Assembly: GCA_031292035.1 (NCBI GenBank)
Contig: JARLHX010000398.1
Span: 31,357-95,356, forward strand
DNA from: Negativicutes bacterium
GTDB taxonomy: Bacteria; Bacillota_C; Negativicutes; Sporomusales_B; JARLHX01
Reading direction: 5' to 3'
Length of the DNA: 64,000 bases
The notes under the pieces were generated by a model. The model saw only the letters and a list, made by a program, of their open reading frames with translations, ran no database searches and was not told where the DNA came from. Position numbers and translations under genes: made by a program. Positions 10,352 through 19,560 of the stretch are shown in pieces. Within the stretch, counting starts at the first letter, position 1. Each line of letters starts with the position of its first letter.

Positions 10352-11206
10352 TCAGCTATGGTTTTGCCGATAGCAATACTCGCAGCCTCCGGTGCATTGT
10401 TTTTTGTAGTCGCCGATGTCGATGCTTTTATGGCACAGGCAGTCGGAACGCTGACCGCCGTCCTTGGCCTTGGAAACCTTGCCGCCGAACAGCCCTTCCA
10501 GCAAGTAGCCGTCAATACAGCGCCCCAGTTCTATGCCCACGGCTGCTCCCCCCGCCGGGCAGGCGCAGGTATAGATCGACAGACCATACTGGGCTCCGAT
10601 TTCGGCCATCCGGGTAAAAAATGCCGCCTGGCCGTGCGTGTCCAGGGGCACCAAATCCAGCTCGATTTCGGTCAGCCCTCTTTTGACATGAGGATACAGG
10701 GTCAGATAGGAGGTGGTGATCCGGCATCTATCCATCCCCAGAGTGACAAGATCCTGACAAAGAGTCGCAAAGGCTGACAGCCTGGCCGCCTCGGGCTGCT
10801 CAATGGTCGGGCATAGTTCGCCTCTGGTCGAGATAATAATTGGATCGAAGCGAATATTAAATTGCGCGGGACAATACCTTTTCAGCAACCCATCCAGCAC
10901 TGCCAGAGACTCCCGGTAAGACGGAACACACGGTTCCAGGAGCCGGGAATAAAGATTGATGGTGTATTGAAAATAAAGATTATAATTGTTTAAATAGCCG
11001 GGATCGGCCAAAACGCGAGAGAAATCCTTGCTCCATAGCACAAGGCTGTGCACGTTGGCTGGCTCAAGGTCAACCTTATAAATTTTTTCCGGGAAGCGGG
11101 GATTGGCGACGGCAGCTTCACCGTCCTTCAGCACTTGCTGTAGCCATGCGTAATGAAACCGCGGCAGGTCGGTACGCCGCGAAGCCGATATCACTGTTTT
11201 CGCCAT
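10352..11206 (-). CDS. DUF1848 family protein with C-terminal cysteine cluster
   Basis: A 284-residue protein of the DUF1848 family, whose function is not established. The family N-terminus ISASRRTDLPRF is present, followed by a TIM-barrel-like body (WSKDF, FNIRFDP). The C-terminus carries a Cys-rich stretch CLCHKS...CTGGCEYCY, which could bind an Fe-S cluster or zinc. Usual family length is 270-320 residues, so it is complete. GGGAGG stands 11 nt before the ATG. No partner gene on the same strand. Confidence 0.85.
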   Translation of the reverse strand: MAKTVISASRRTDLPRFHYAWLQQVLKDGEAAVANPRFPEKIYKVDLEPANVHSLVLWSKDFSRVLADPGYLNNYNLYFQYTINLYSRLLEPCVPSYRESLAVLDGLLKRYCPAQFNIRFDPIIISTRGELCPTIEQPEAARLSAFATLCQDLVTLGMDRCRITTSYLTLYPHVKRGLTEIELDLVPLDTHGQAAFFTRMAEIGAQYGLSIYTCACPAGGAAVGIELGRCIDGYLLEGLFGGKVSKAKDGGQRSDCLCHKSIDIGDYKKQCTGGCEYCYRQNHS

Positions 11207-11538
11207 TTCGCAGATCGCCTCCCTGCCATACTCAAGCTAGCTTTTCTTTTCTTCACCTAGCGCAAAAATCCTTTGCCAGGTCAATTGACTCCCTTATCTT
11301 TCAGCTCCAATATCCACTAGGGCGGCCTATCGACAAATTTTCATCAGAACTCTTGTATTCATAATAAAGAATCATTTACTAATTCCCCCAAATATGATAT
11401 CTTTTTAAAAGATAAATCATTTGTAACCTGTGCGCCAATCCTCAATCCAACTGACGGTAAAACCCTTTCCTGCCCATCGAACTTGTAACTTATGGCCCTC
11501 TTACTGCGGAAATAATCCCGCAATTTTTATCGCTTTAG
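11207..11538. other. AT-rich leader region upstream of the glcD-type operon
   Basis: About 330 gene-free bases. It holds a palindrome TATCTTTT-T-AAAAGATA at 11398-11414 and the word TGACGGTAA at 11452-11460, whose exact reverse complement lies at 11545-11553 inside the downstream operator-like repeat. Promoter boxes could not be fixed. Confidence 0.4.
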
Positions 11539-11559
11539 CTGGTCTTACCGTCAGACCAG
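11539..11559. promoter_or_regulatory. Operator-like inverted repeat upstream of the glcD-type gene
   Basis: CTGGTCT and AGACCAG separated by 7 nt, 65 nt before the start codon. The core GGTCTTACC also fits the TGGTnnnACC pattern of FCD-type GntR repressors (LldR/GlcC/FadR kin), which commonly control lactate or glycolate oxidases. Binding protein not in the immediate neighbourhood; function is inference. Confidence 0.5.
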
Positions 11560-11623
11560 TTAACGATAAAACGCCCCGTTTGGCACTTTTTTATCTGAAT
11601 ATTTTCATAAAGGAGCGGAGAAA

Positions 11624-13006
<1,383 letters not shown>

Positions 13007-13008
13007 TT

Positions 13009-14298
13009 ATGAGTAATGACAAACAACTGCTGGCAGATATCGAGGATGCCCTTGCCAACTGCATGAAATGCGGCAACTGTATGGAGGTTTGCCCCATTTA
13101 CAAAGAGCTCAAAACCGAATCGTCAGTGGCCAGAGGCAAACTGGCCCTCATCGAAGCGGTTTTAAACGGCAGCACCGAAATCTCGGAAGGCTTTGACAAG
13201 CGGATGGCCATGTGCGTATCCTGCAAAGCCTGTGCCGCCAAATGCCCCTGCGGCGTAAAGGCTGACGAGCTTATTCTGCGCGGACGCCAAGCTGCGGTAA
13301 AAGCCCGCGGCCTGCACCCCATCAAAAAAGGCGTCTTCAAGTTATTAGGAAACCGCGTCCTGTTTGATACCTTCCTGCGCATGGCTGGACTGTTTGGCCC
13401 GCTGCAGATGAAAAAACTGCCTGGCCGGTTCGCCGTTGTTGCCCGATTTCCCATGCCTGGACTGGACCGGAAGCGCGTCCTGGCGCCTTTTGCCGCCACA
13501 CCGCTCCGCAGCCAGGTACCTGAAACCATCAAGGTGGATAATCCCAAGATGCGGGTGGCCTTTTTCACCGGTTGTACCATCAACTATGTCTATACCGACA
13601 TCGGGCGGGCCGTCCTCAACGTCCTGGCAGCCAACGACGTCGAGGTCACCCTGCCCAAATACCAGCATTGCTGCGGCACACCGGTATTTATGTCCGGCGA
13701 CCTGGAACTGTCCAAGGTTTTTGCCATCCACAATATCGAAACCTTCGAACGGGCCAATGCCGACTACATCGTAGCGGCGTGCGGCTCCTGCGCCGAAGCT
13801 TTTAAAATTGAATACCCCGAGCTTTTCCATGACAACCCGGCCATGCAGGAAAGGGCAGCCAAACTGGCAGCCAAAACCTATGAAATCAGCGAATTTCTTG
13901 TAGATGTCGTCAAATTCCGCCGCGACAATCTCGGCACAGTTGACACCACCGTCACCATGCACGACCCCTGCCACATGGCCAGAGGCATCAAAGTCACCGC
14001 CCAGCCGCGGGAGATTCTTAGCGCCATCCCGGGCGTTAAGTTCGTCGAGATGAAGAATCCTGATCGCTGCTGTGGCGCCGGCGGTTCGTTCAGCCTGGCC
14101 AACTATGATATTTCCCGGAAAATCAACGACCGTAAAGTTGCCGACATCGCCACAACAGGCGCCGACACGGTGGCTACCAGCTGCGGTTCGTGCCGCATGC
14201 ACATCATTGACGGCCTGGTGCAAAACGGCAAACCTCAGGATGTTCTGCACACCGTGCAACTGCTTGATAAAGCCTACCAAGCCGGTAAGTCATCCTAG
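13009..14298 (+). CDS. glcF: (Fe-S)-binding oxidoreductase subunit, GlcF type
   Basis: About 429 residues. Two 4Fe-4S motifs at the N-terminus (CMKCGNCMEVCP and CVSCKACAAKCP) are followed by two CCG domains (HCCGTP...; DPCHMARG...RCCGAGGSF...CGSCRMH). It takes electrons from the GlcD-type flavoprotein and passes them to membrane or soluble acceptors. The ATG at 13009 is chosen over the overlapping GTG at 13000 because GGGGAG ends 8 nt before it; the ribosome binding site is inside the end of the upstream gene, indicating translational coupling. A strong palindromic terminator follows. Confidence 0.9.
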   Translation: MSNDKQLLADIEDALANCMKCGNCMEVCPIYKELKTESSVARGKLALIEAVLNGSTEISEGFDKRMAMCVSCKACAAKCPCGVKADELILRGRQAAVKARGLHPIKKGVFKLLGNRVLFDTFLRMAGLFGPLQMKKLPGRFAVVARFPMPGLDRKRVLAPFAATPLRSQVPETIKVDNPKMRVAFFTGCTINYVYTDIGRAVLNVLAANDVEVTLPKYQHCCGTPVFMSGDLELSKVFAIHNIETFERANADYIVAACGSCAEAFKIEYPELFHDNPAMQERAAKLAAKTYEISEFLVDVVKFRRDNLGTVDTTVTMHDPCHMARGIKVTAQPREILSAIPGVKFVEMKNPDRCCGAGGSFSLANYDISRKINDRKVADIATTGADTVATSCGSCRMHIIDGLVQNGKPQDVLHTVQLLDKAYQAGKSS

Positions 14299-14321
14299 GC
14301 ACCCCTTTTTCTGCAATATCT

Positions 14322-14359
14322 AAAGGAGCCAGCAGCCATATATGGCTGCTGGCTCCTTT
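14322..14359. terminator. Bidirectional terminator (perfect 38-nt palindrome)
   Basis: AAAGGAGCCAGCAGCCATA is followed directly by its exact reverse complement. It closes the glcDF-type operon on the plus strand and sits 4 nt past the stop codon of the 45-residue minus-strand gene. T-rich ends occur on both sides. Confidence 0.85.
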
Positions 14360-14362
14360 ATT

Positions 14363-14500
14363 TCAGGGGCCGCCGGACAAGCGTTCCAACGTTTCGTCGA
14401 TGGCCGGGTCGACCCCGCCCAACTGCTCATTGACGCCGCCGACATGTTTGAGGTTTGCGGCGTCTTTGCCCTTCCCCTTTTTGGGGGCAGCATCTTCCAT
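14363..14500 (-). CDS. Small basic N-terminal, Gly-rich protein (45 aa), unknown function
   Basis: A 45-residue open frame starting MEDAAPKKGKGKDAAN and ending LERLSGGP. Support: AAGGAGG stands 6-7 nt before the ATG, codon choice is GC-rich at third positions like its neighbours, and the terminator palindrome begins 3 nt after the stop. It has a Lys-rich head and a short amphipathic tail, no Cys, no membrane helix. Two longer frames cover the same bases on either strand but have no ribosome binding site. Family not recognised. Confidence 0.6.
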   Translation of the reverse strand: MEDAAPKKGKGKDAANLKHVGGVNEQLGGVDPAIDETLERLSGGP

Positions 14501-14593
14501 TCCCTTGCCTCCTTCCAGCCACTACTTTCCATGGTCCGCCTCCTCCGGCTGTGGTATAATCAATAGCTGTCAGCCCTGAGAGGAGGTGCCGTC

Positions 14594-15556
14594 GTGGATA
14601 CATTGTCCCATGCCCTGATCGGACTGGCGGTCGCCAGCCTGTCGGGCCATGCGCCGTCAATTCATGATCCCATATATGTTGCTACCATCCTTGGCGCGCA
14701 GGCGCCTGATTTTGATATCATCACCCAACTGCGGGGCAACGTGACTTATCTACGTCAGCACCGGGCTTTTTCCCATTCCCTTCCCGGCATCTGCGGGTGG
14801 TCGCTGGCTATTGCCCTGGCGCTCTCGTTTTTCATGCCCCAGGCCGCCTCCTTCTGGCAACTTTGCGCCTGGTCGTTCGCCGGCGCTTTATCCCATATCC
14901 TGATCGACTATTTCAACACCCATGGGGTCGCCATTTTATGGCCCTTTCGCAAAGAGCGCAAAAGCTGTCCGCTGCTCAACGTGTTCGACCCGGTCCTTTT
15001 GCTCTTGCTGCTGGCCCCTTATGCCACCCGCACACCGTTGCAACATATCGCCCTCACCAGTTTTAGCTTACTGACCTGCTACTGCCTGGCCCGCTGTCTC
15101 ATGCGTCTAAAGGCCGCCAGATGGCTGAAAGATCACTTTTCCCATCTGGATATCGAACAAGTGTGGGTCATGCCTTCTTTAAAGGGTCTGCTCTTCTGGG
15201 ATTTTGTGACTGAAACCAAGGGGCGTATCCTCAACGGACGGATCGGAGCCTTTTATCCCGTACTGGAAGTCCGGGTTGATTTGCCAAAAGACCGGCATTC
15301 GCTGAGGACCGCGGAGGCCCGTAAAACCGCCTTGGGGGAATTTTTCCAGATCTTCAGTCCGTTCATTTATTTTGAAGAACATCCTGACGACGCCGCTCAA
15401 ATAGTAACCATCTATGATCTTCGGTATTTTACCGACCACCATTTTGTTCACAGCGGCACCATTGTATTCGGCCAAAACAATGCCCCCTGTGCCTCCTATA
15501 TCCATTCCCTGGGCCGAACCAGCGAGCTCCCGGTTGCCGGCAATTGTCATCTGTGA
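14594..15556 (+). CDS. YdjM-like (DUF457) membrane-bound metal-dependent hydrolase
   Basis: A 320-residue membrane protein of the DUF457/YdjM family. Family motifs DTLSHALIG at the start, HRAFSHSLPG and HILIDYFNTHG give the conserved His/Asp set thought to bind metal; four or so hydrophobic helices occupy the first 190 residues, followed by a soluble tail. The GTG start has AGGAGGTG 6-7 nt upstream. A plus-strand terminator follows. Biochemical role of the family is not established. Confidence 0.85.
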   Translation: MDTLSHALIGLAVASLSGHAPSIHDPIYVATILGAQAPDFDIITQLRGNVTYLRQHRAFSHSLPGICGWSLAIALALSFFMPQAASFWQLCAWSFAGALSHILIDYFNTHGVAILWPFRKERKSCPLLNVFDPVLLLLLLAPYATRTPLQHIALTSFSLLTCYCLARCLMRLKAARWLKDHFSHLDIEQVWVMPSLKGLLFWDFVTETKGRILNGRIGAFYPVLEVRVDLPKDRHSLRTAEARKTALGEFFQIFSPFIYFEEHPDDAAQIVTIYDLRYFTDHHFVHSGTIVFGQNNAPCASYIHSLGRTSELPVAGNCHL

Positions 15557-15596
15557 ACAGCTTCAGTCCCATTTCCGGTCAACTTTACAGCCTTTA

Positions 15597-15619
15597 CCCG
15601 CGCCTGGCGCGGGTTTTTT
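15597..15619 (+). terminator. Terminator of the DUF457 gene
   Basis: CCCGCG-loop-CGCGGG followed by six T residues. On the minus strand no T run follows, so it serves the plus-strand gene only. Confidence 0.85.
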
Positions 15620-15620
15620 G

Positions 15621-17744
15621 TTATATCCCCAGTTCCCGTCGTTTTTTCTCGATATGATCAACATAAATCTGGACCGTTTTGTCGGCGCTGAGTTCCACCA
15701 TCAGCTTGCCCAGACCGAGGGTTTCGGTGGTCTCAGTGAGGGTCTTGACCACAACATCGCTGCCAGTCACCGACGGCACCGGCGCCACATGCACCAGCCA
15801 GCCCAGCGCGATGGCGGTACAGGCGTCAGCCACGGCTTTTTGCTCCAGGTATTCCGGAGCGCCGATCACCAGCGGCAGCTTGTCGGTGTCGACCCCCAGG
15901 GCGTCGGCCAATTCGACCGCCGTTTGCGTCATCTTGCCGATGTCGACACAGGCGCCATAGGACAGGACCGGCGGAATCCCCAGCGTCTGGCAGATGGTTT
16001 TCAGCCCCGGGCCACACTCCTCGGCTGCCTCCGGGTGGGTCAGGCCGCTATACTCCATCACCGCCGAAGTGCACCCGCCCGACAAAACCAAAATATCCTT
16101 GGCAATCAGCCCTTTGGCGATCCGGAAAATGTTGCTGCCCCCCTGCCCATAACGGGCGGTAGTACAGCCCACTACAGTGGCCACCCCGCGGATGATGCCT
16201 TTTTTGATGGCGTCCAGCAGCGGCTCCCAGGTTCCGCCAAGGGCCGCTTTCACCGACTCGGTGCTGAAGCCGACCGTACATTCGGTGGTATATTGGGGAA
16301 CATAAATCTGGCGATTTTCCGCCTTACGGCGATGAAAGGCCGCCAACGACTTATCAAGAATACTGGCAGCCTGCTGCTGCATCTTTTCAGGAATAAACTC
16401 CACCACCTCGCTGCCTGGCAGGCGGATGACCTCATGGGTGCTGATCAGGGTGGTGCCGAAACGCTTGGCGTAAAGCGGCAGAGTCGGAACGGTGCAGTTA
16501 TAATCAAACATGAATACATCCACACAGCCGGTGGCCAGCAAATATTCCTCAGACAGCCACTCACCCTCCTGGCCGCCATAGGCCGTCATGGCCTGGGTGC
16601 CTGCATAGTTCATCAACTGCTGTCCCTCGCAGACATGGCCAAGGATCTGGATTCCCTGCGCCCCAGCCGCGCGGGCCTTGTCCTGCCACTCAGGCGTCGA
16701 TGCCAGTTCGATCACCACATGGGCCATCAGCGGCATATGGCCGTTGGCGATGATATTTACCTTTTCCGGATTTAAAAGCCCCATGTTCTGCCTGGTGGTG
16801 TGGATTTTTTGTGTTCCCATGAGAATTTCCTGGAGGATATCGAGGGCGAACAAGCCCTGATACTCGTTGATAATCCCCAGCCGCACCGAAGTAAGCAAAA
16901 AATCGACCGGATCGGCGTTCAGATTGGTCATACACTTGGTCTGGGCAAAAGCCACCTCGCTATTGCCGCCGCCGGGGAAAATGGCCAGTTTGCGCCACAG
17001 TTCCTTGCGTTTGGCGGGAGCGAAGGTTTGAACCATCAGCGATTCTTCGAAATAGGGGCGGCCCATATCGCCGAGAACCCAGTTGGCAAACTCCCAGGCC
17101 ACTTTGTTTACATCATGCTTTGTGCCCAGTCCCGCCATTTCAGCATATTTAAACAGCTTATCCGTGTCTCGGATTTTGAGGCCGCTTTCCGGTGCCTGGG
17201 CAGCCGCTTTCAACGTGCGGGCGGCTTGCTGGGCATGAAAGATGTTGGCGGCTGTTCCGATGGTAACATGGCGATAGACGAAATTGCGGGCCACCATGAC
17301 ATGGGCGTCGACGCCGCACGCGCCCCGGGGTACCTTGGGGCTGATGCGGCAGGGCCCCTGGGCACATAGCTGGCAGGACAGACCCTGCGTACAAAAATTA
17401 CAGCGGATCTTCTCCTGCTGAGCCCAGCGATCAAAGACGTTGGTCAGCCCCTGGGCGTGGACATGCTGGTACATCTCCCGCATGGCCGGATCGATAATAA
17501 TGTTGAGAGGATATCCCTCCGCCCCTTGGTCATGGGTCTTGATGTGTTCCCGCTGCCACGAAAACACCTCGGCTTCCGGCGGTGATTTCGTAATATCATA
17601 GTATTTTTGCTGATTGCTGTGAATGTCAAAATGGGCGTCAGGGTCGTTGGTACCGCTGGCGTCGCCTTTGCCGCTCACCGATTCCACGTCCCCCTTGCTC
17701 ACCTCGTCGGTGCTGTGAATCAATCGCCCGGTGTCCTCGTTCAT
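15621..17744 (-). CDS. cooS: Anaerobic Ni-CO dehydrogenase catalytic subunit
   Basis: A 707-residue CooS. It interconverts CO and CO2 with electrons to ferredoxin. N-terminal clusters: C115xxC118...C124xxC127xxxxC132...C143. C-cluster ligands can be placed at H336, C372, C417, C527, C558 and C599, with the acid-base Lys at K636. Odd points: about 75 extra N-terminal residues, and Ser123 where many CooS proteins have the second D-cluster Cys, leaving a CX2C pattern as in the [2Fe-2S] D-cluster of Desulfovibrio vulgaris CODH. GGGAGGATCTGGC precedes the ATG. No cooC, cooF or acetyl-CoA synthase gene is adjacent, so its electron partner is encoded elsewhere. Confidence 0.95.
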   Translation of the reverse strand: MNEDTGRLIHSTDEVSKGDVESVSGKGDASGTNDPDAHFDIHSNQQKYYDITKSPPEAEVFSWQREHIKTHDQGAEGYPLNIIIDPAMREMYQHVHAQGLTNVFDRWAQQEKIRCNFCTQGLSCQLCAQGPCRISPKVPRGACGVDAHVMVARNFVYRHVTIGTAANIFHAQQAARTLKAAAQAPESGLKIRDTDKLFKYAEMAGLGTKHDVNKVAWEFANWVLGDMGRPYFEESLMVQTFAPAKRKELWRKLAIFPGGGNSEVAFAQTKCMTNLNADPVDFLLTSVRLGIINEYQGLFALDILQEILMGTQKIHTTRQNMGLLNPEKVNIIANGHMPLMAHVVIELASTPEWQDKARAAGAQGIQILGHVCEGQQLMNYAGTQAMTAYGGQEGEWLSEEYLLATGCVDVFMFDYNCTVPTLPLYAKRFGTTLISTHEVIRLPGSEVVEFIPEKMQQQAASILDKSLAAFHRRKAENRQIYVPQYTTECTVGFSTESVKAALGGTWEPLLDAIKKGIIRGVATVVGCTTARYGQGGSNIFRIAKGLIAKDILVLSGGCTSAVMEYSGLTHPEAAEECGPGLKTICQTLGIPPVLSYGACVDIGKMTQTAVELADALGVDTDKLPLVIGAPEYLEQKAVADACTAIALGWLVHVAPVPSVTGSDVVVKTLTETTETLGLGKLMVELSADKTVQIYVDHIEKKRRELGI

Positions 17745-17895
17745 GCCAGATCCTCCCTTGTCAATACTGCTCTTAGTCTTTCGCCAAGGGAGGTTTTTAT
17801 GCTGTTTCCATAAAGTACTTAGGCCAAAACGACAGGGCTTCTCCCTGCAATGGCGAAATGGTATTTCCGTACATTATGTTAAGTGAGGGATGGCT

Positions 17896-18759
17896 TTGGC
17901 AAAAAAACTTGCGCCAGTACTACTAGCACTATGGTTATTCCTGGCCACTTCGGTCCCGGCGTCTGCCGCAGATCTTTCGCTAGGTGTCTGGCAAGCTGGC
18001 GGCAGTCAAATGTGGAGGATATCGTTTCCGCCGGACGGAGCCTCAGAACTCCGCTATCCCCAGACCGGCCGCTACATAACGGCGGCGTACGAAAATCAGT
18101 TGTCACCTCAGACCGCCCTGCGGATCGACGGCGGCCTCACCGGGCATCTGCAATCCGCCACCGGCAGCGATTCCGACTGGTACACCAACCATGTCCCGGC
18201 CCTGATGGAGTACGGTGAATTTAAAACTGCCGGCGCCAGCGGCTTCCTCAATATCGATTGGAAGAAGACCACCGGTGCCGGCAGCGAACTATTTTATGGG
18301 TACGGCTTTCGCCGCAATGTCCTGCACATGACTAGCGGCACCTACTATGTCGACAATTATGCCAGCATCGTGCCCTTGTCCCTGCCAGATTTGGACTCCA
18401 CCTACGCCATCACGTACCAGGGTCCGCATATCGGCGTCACTACTCGGTCGAGGCTGTCACCCGGCCTGTCACTGGTCGGGTCGCTGGCTTGTACCCCGCT
18501 GGCGTTGGTGCAGGGAAACGGCTGGTGGAACCTGCGCAGCCTCAACTTTATTCATACCGGTATTGGACAGATGTGGGACGGCAGCATCGGCCTCCGCTTT
18601 GCGCCGACAGGAAAACAAAACGCCGCTCTCACCGTCGGCTACCGCTACCAATACCTGTACCTCTTCCACGGTGTAGAAAACACCAGCTCGGATATAAGCT
18701 GGGACAAAGCCACCGACAGCCAGCACGGCCTTTACCTGCTGGGGGGCCTTCGTTTCTAA
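17896..18759 (+). CDS. Secreted outer-membrane beta-barrel-like protein
   Basis: About 287 residues. A classical signal peptide ends near SVPASA|AD; the rest is rich in alternating hydrophobic/polar strands and aromatic residues, and the last residue is Phe (LLGGLRF), the usual BAM recognition signal. Overall look resembles omptin-like barrels, but catalytic residues were not confirmed. The TTG at 17896 is preferred because GTGAGGG ends 6 nt before it; the ATG two codons earlier has no spacing from that site. It diverges from cooS and converges with terC. Its presence implies an outer membrane. Confidence 0.7.
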   Translation: MAKKLAPVLLALWLFLATSVPASAADLSLGVWQAGGSQMWRISFPPDGASELRYPQTGRYITAAYENQLSPQTALRIDGGLTGHLQSATGSDSDWYTNHVPALMEYGEFKTAGASGFLNIDWKKTTGAGSELFYGYGFRRNVLHMTSGTYYVDNYASIVPLSLPDLDSTYAITYQGPHIGVTTRSRLSPGLSLVGSLACTPLALVQGNGWWNLRSLNFIHTGIGQMWDGSIGLRFAPTGKQNAALTVGYRYQYLYLFHGVENTSSDISWDKATDSQHGLYLLGGLRF

Positions 18760-18766
18760 AGGCACC

Positions 18767-19435
18767 TCATTGTCCCTGCTTCATTTGTTTGCGCCCTCTC
18801 AGCAGGTCAGCCAAGATCACCATCCCGGCGAAACCACCGGGGACGAGCCACTCGGCAGAGGGATATTGATGGAAAAAGGGCAAGAACGCGTTTTCCGCCA
18901 CGACCATCTCACCAGCCGTCCAGCCCAAAAAGGCGGCGCCAATGGTGATGATCAGCGGCCATCGCTCCATGAGAAGGGTAATCAGCTTGCTGCCCCAGAT
19001 AATCACCGGAATGCTGAGCGCCAAGCCGATAACCAGCATGGCTACGTTGCCTCTGGCTACTCCGGCGATGGCCACCACGTTGTCCACACTCATGACCAGG
19101 TCAGCGATCAGAATGGTTTTCACCGCTTCCCACAGACTGCCGGCAGCCGGCACTTTCTCAGCGGCATGATGATCGCTGACTGCCAGTTTCACCGCTACCC
19201 ACTGCAGCAAAATGCCACCTGTCAACAGTAAATAAGGCACTTTGAGCAGCGACACCGCCACCACGGTGAGCACAATCCGCAGTCCGACAGCACCGGCGCC
19301 GCCCCAAATCACTGCTGCCTTCTGTTGCCGCGGCGGCAATCGCCGGCTGGCCAGGGCGATCACTAATGCGTTATCGCCGCTTAATAGCAGATTAACAACA
19401 ATAATACTGAACAATACCGACAAATATTCCAGCAT
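18767..19435 (-). CDS. TerC family integral membrane protein
   Basis: A 222-residue protein with about seven membrane helices. The family motifs SGDNALVIA (helix 1) and MSVDNVVAIAG (middle) carry the conserved Asp residues linked to metal ion (mostly manganese) export in YkoY/YceF/TerC relatives. The ATG at 19435 is chosen because it begins directly with the membrane helix as in homologues and has GAGGGG just upstream; a longer frame would add 17 non-conserved residues. The stop is 7 nt from the convergent outer-membrane gene. No yybP-ykoY riboswitch consensus was found in the leader. Confidence 0.88.
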   Translation of the reverse strand: MLEYLSVLFSIIVVNLLLSGDNALVIALASRRLPPRQQKAAVIWGGAGAVGLRIVLTVVAVSLLKVPYLLLTGGILLQWVAVKLAVSDHHAAEKVPAAGSLWEAVKTILIADLVMSVDNVVAIAGVARGNVAMLVIGLALSIPVIIWGSKLITLLMERWPLIITIGAAFLGWTAGEMVVAENAFLPFFHQYPSAEWLVPGGFAGMVILADLLRGRKQMKQGQ

Positions 19436-19473
19436 GTACCCCTCGCTTCCCGGCAAACATTTCTCTCGCCTCG

Positions 19474-19507
19474 ACAACCAGCACACACTGTGCCGGTTGT
19501 TTTTTTC
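19474..19507 (+). terminator. Plus-strand terminator-like hairpin in the terC leader
   Basis: CAACCAGCACA-CAC-TGTGCCGGTTG (one mismatch) followed by seven T residues on the plus strand. No plus-strand gene leads into it directly; it would stop transcripts running antisense through terC, or act as a leader hairpin for terC. Confidence 0.6.
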
Positions 19508-19560
19508 TCTGATTATTATTTCCGGCCTGACCAGCCGCCATGTTCATCATTAATTTCCTG

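Noticed and set aside
17799..17813. SD followed by a 4-codon frame (MLFP) upstream of the outer-membrane gene
   Set aside because: Too short to judge and the spacing to the next gene gives no coupling; probably chance.
19436..19560. yybP-ykoY manganese riboswitch in front of terC
   Set aside because: No matching consensus bases; only the terminator-like hairpin is there.
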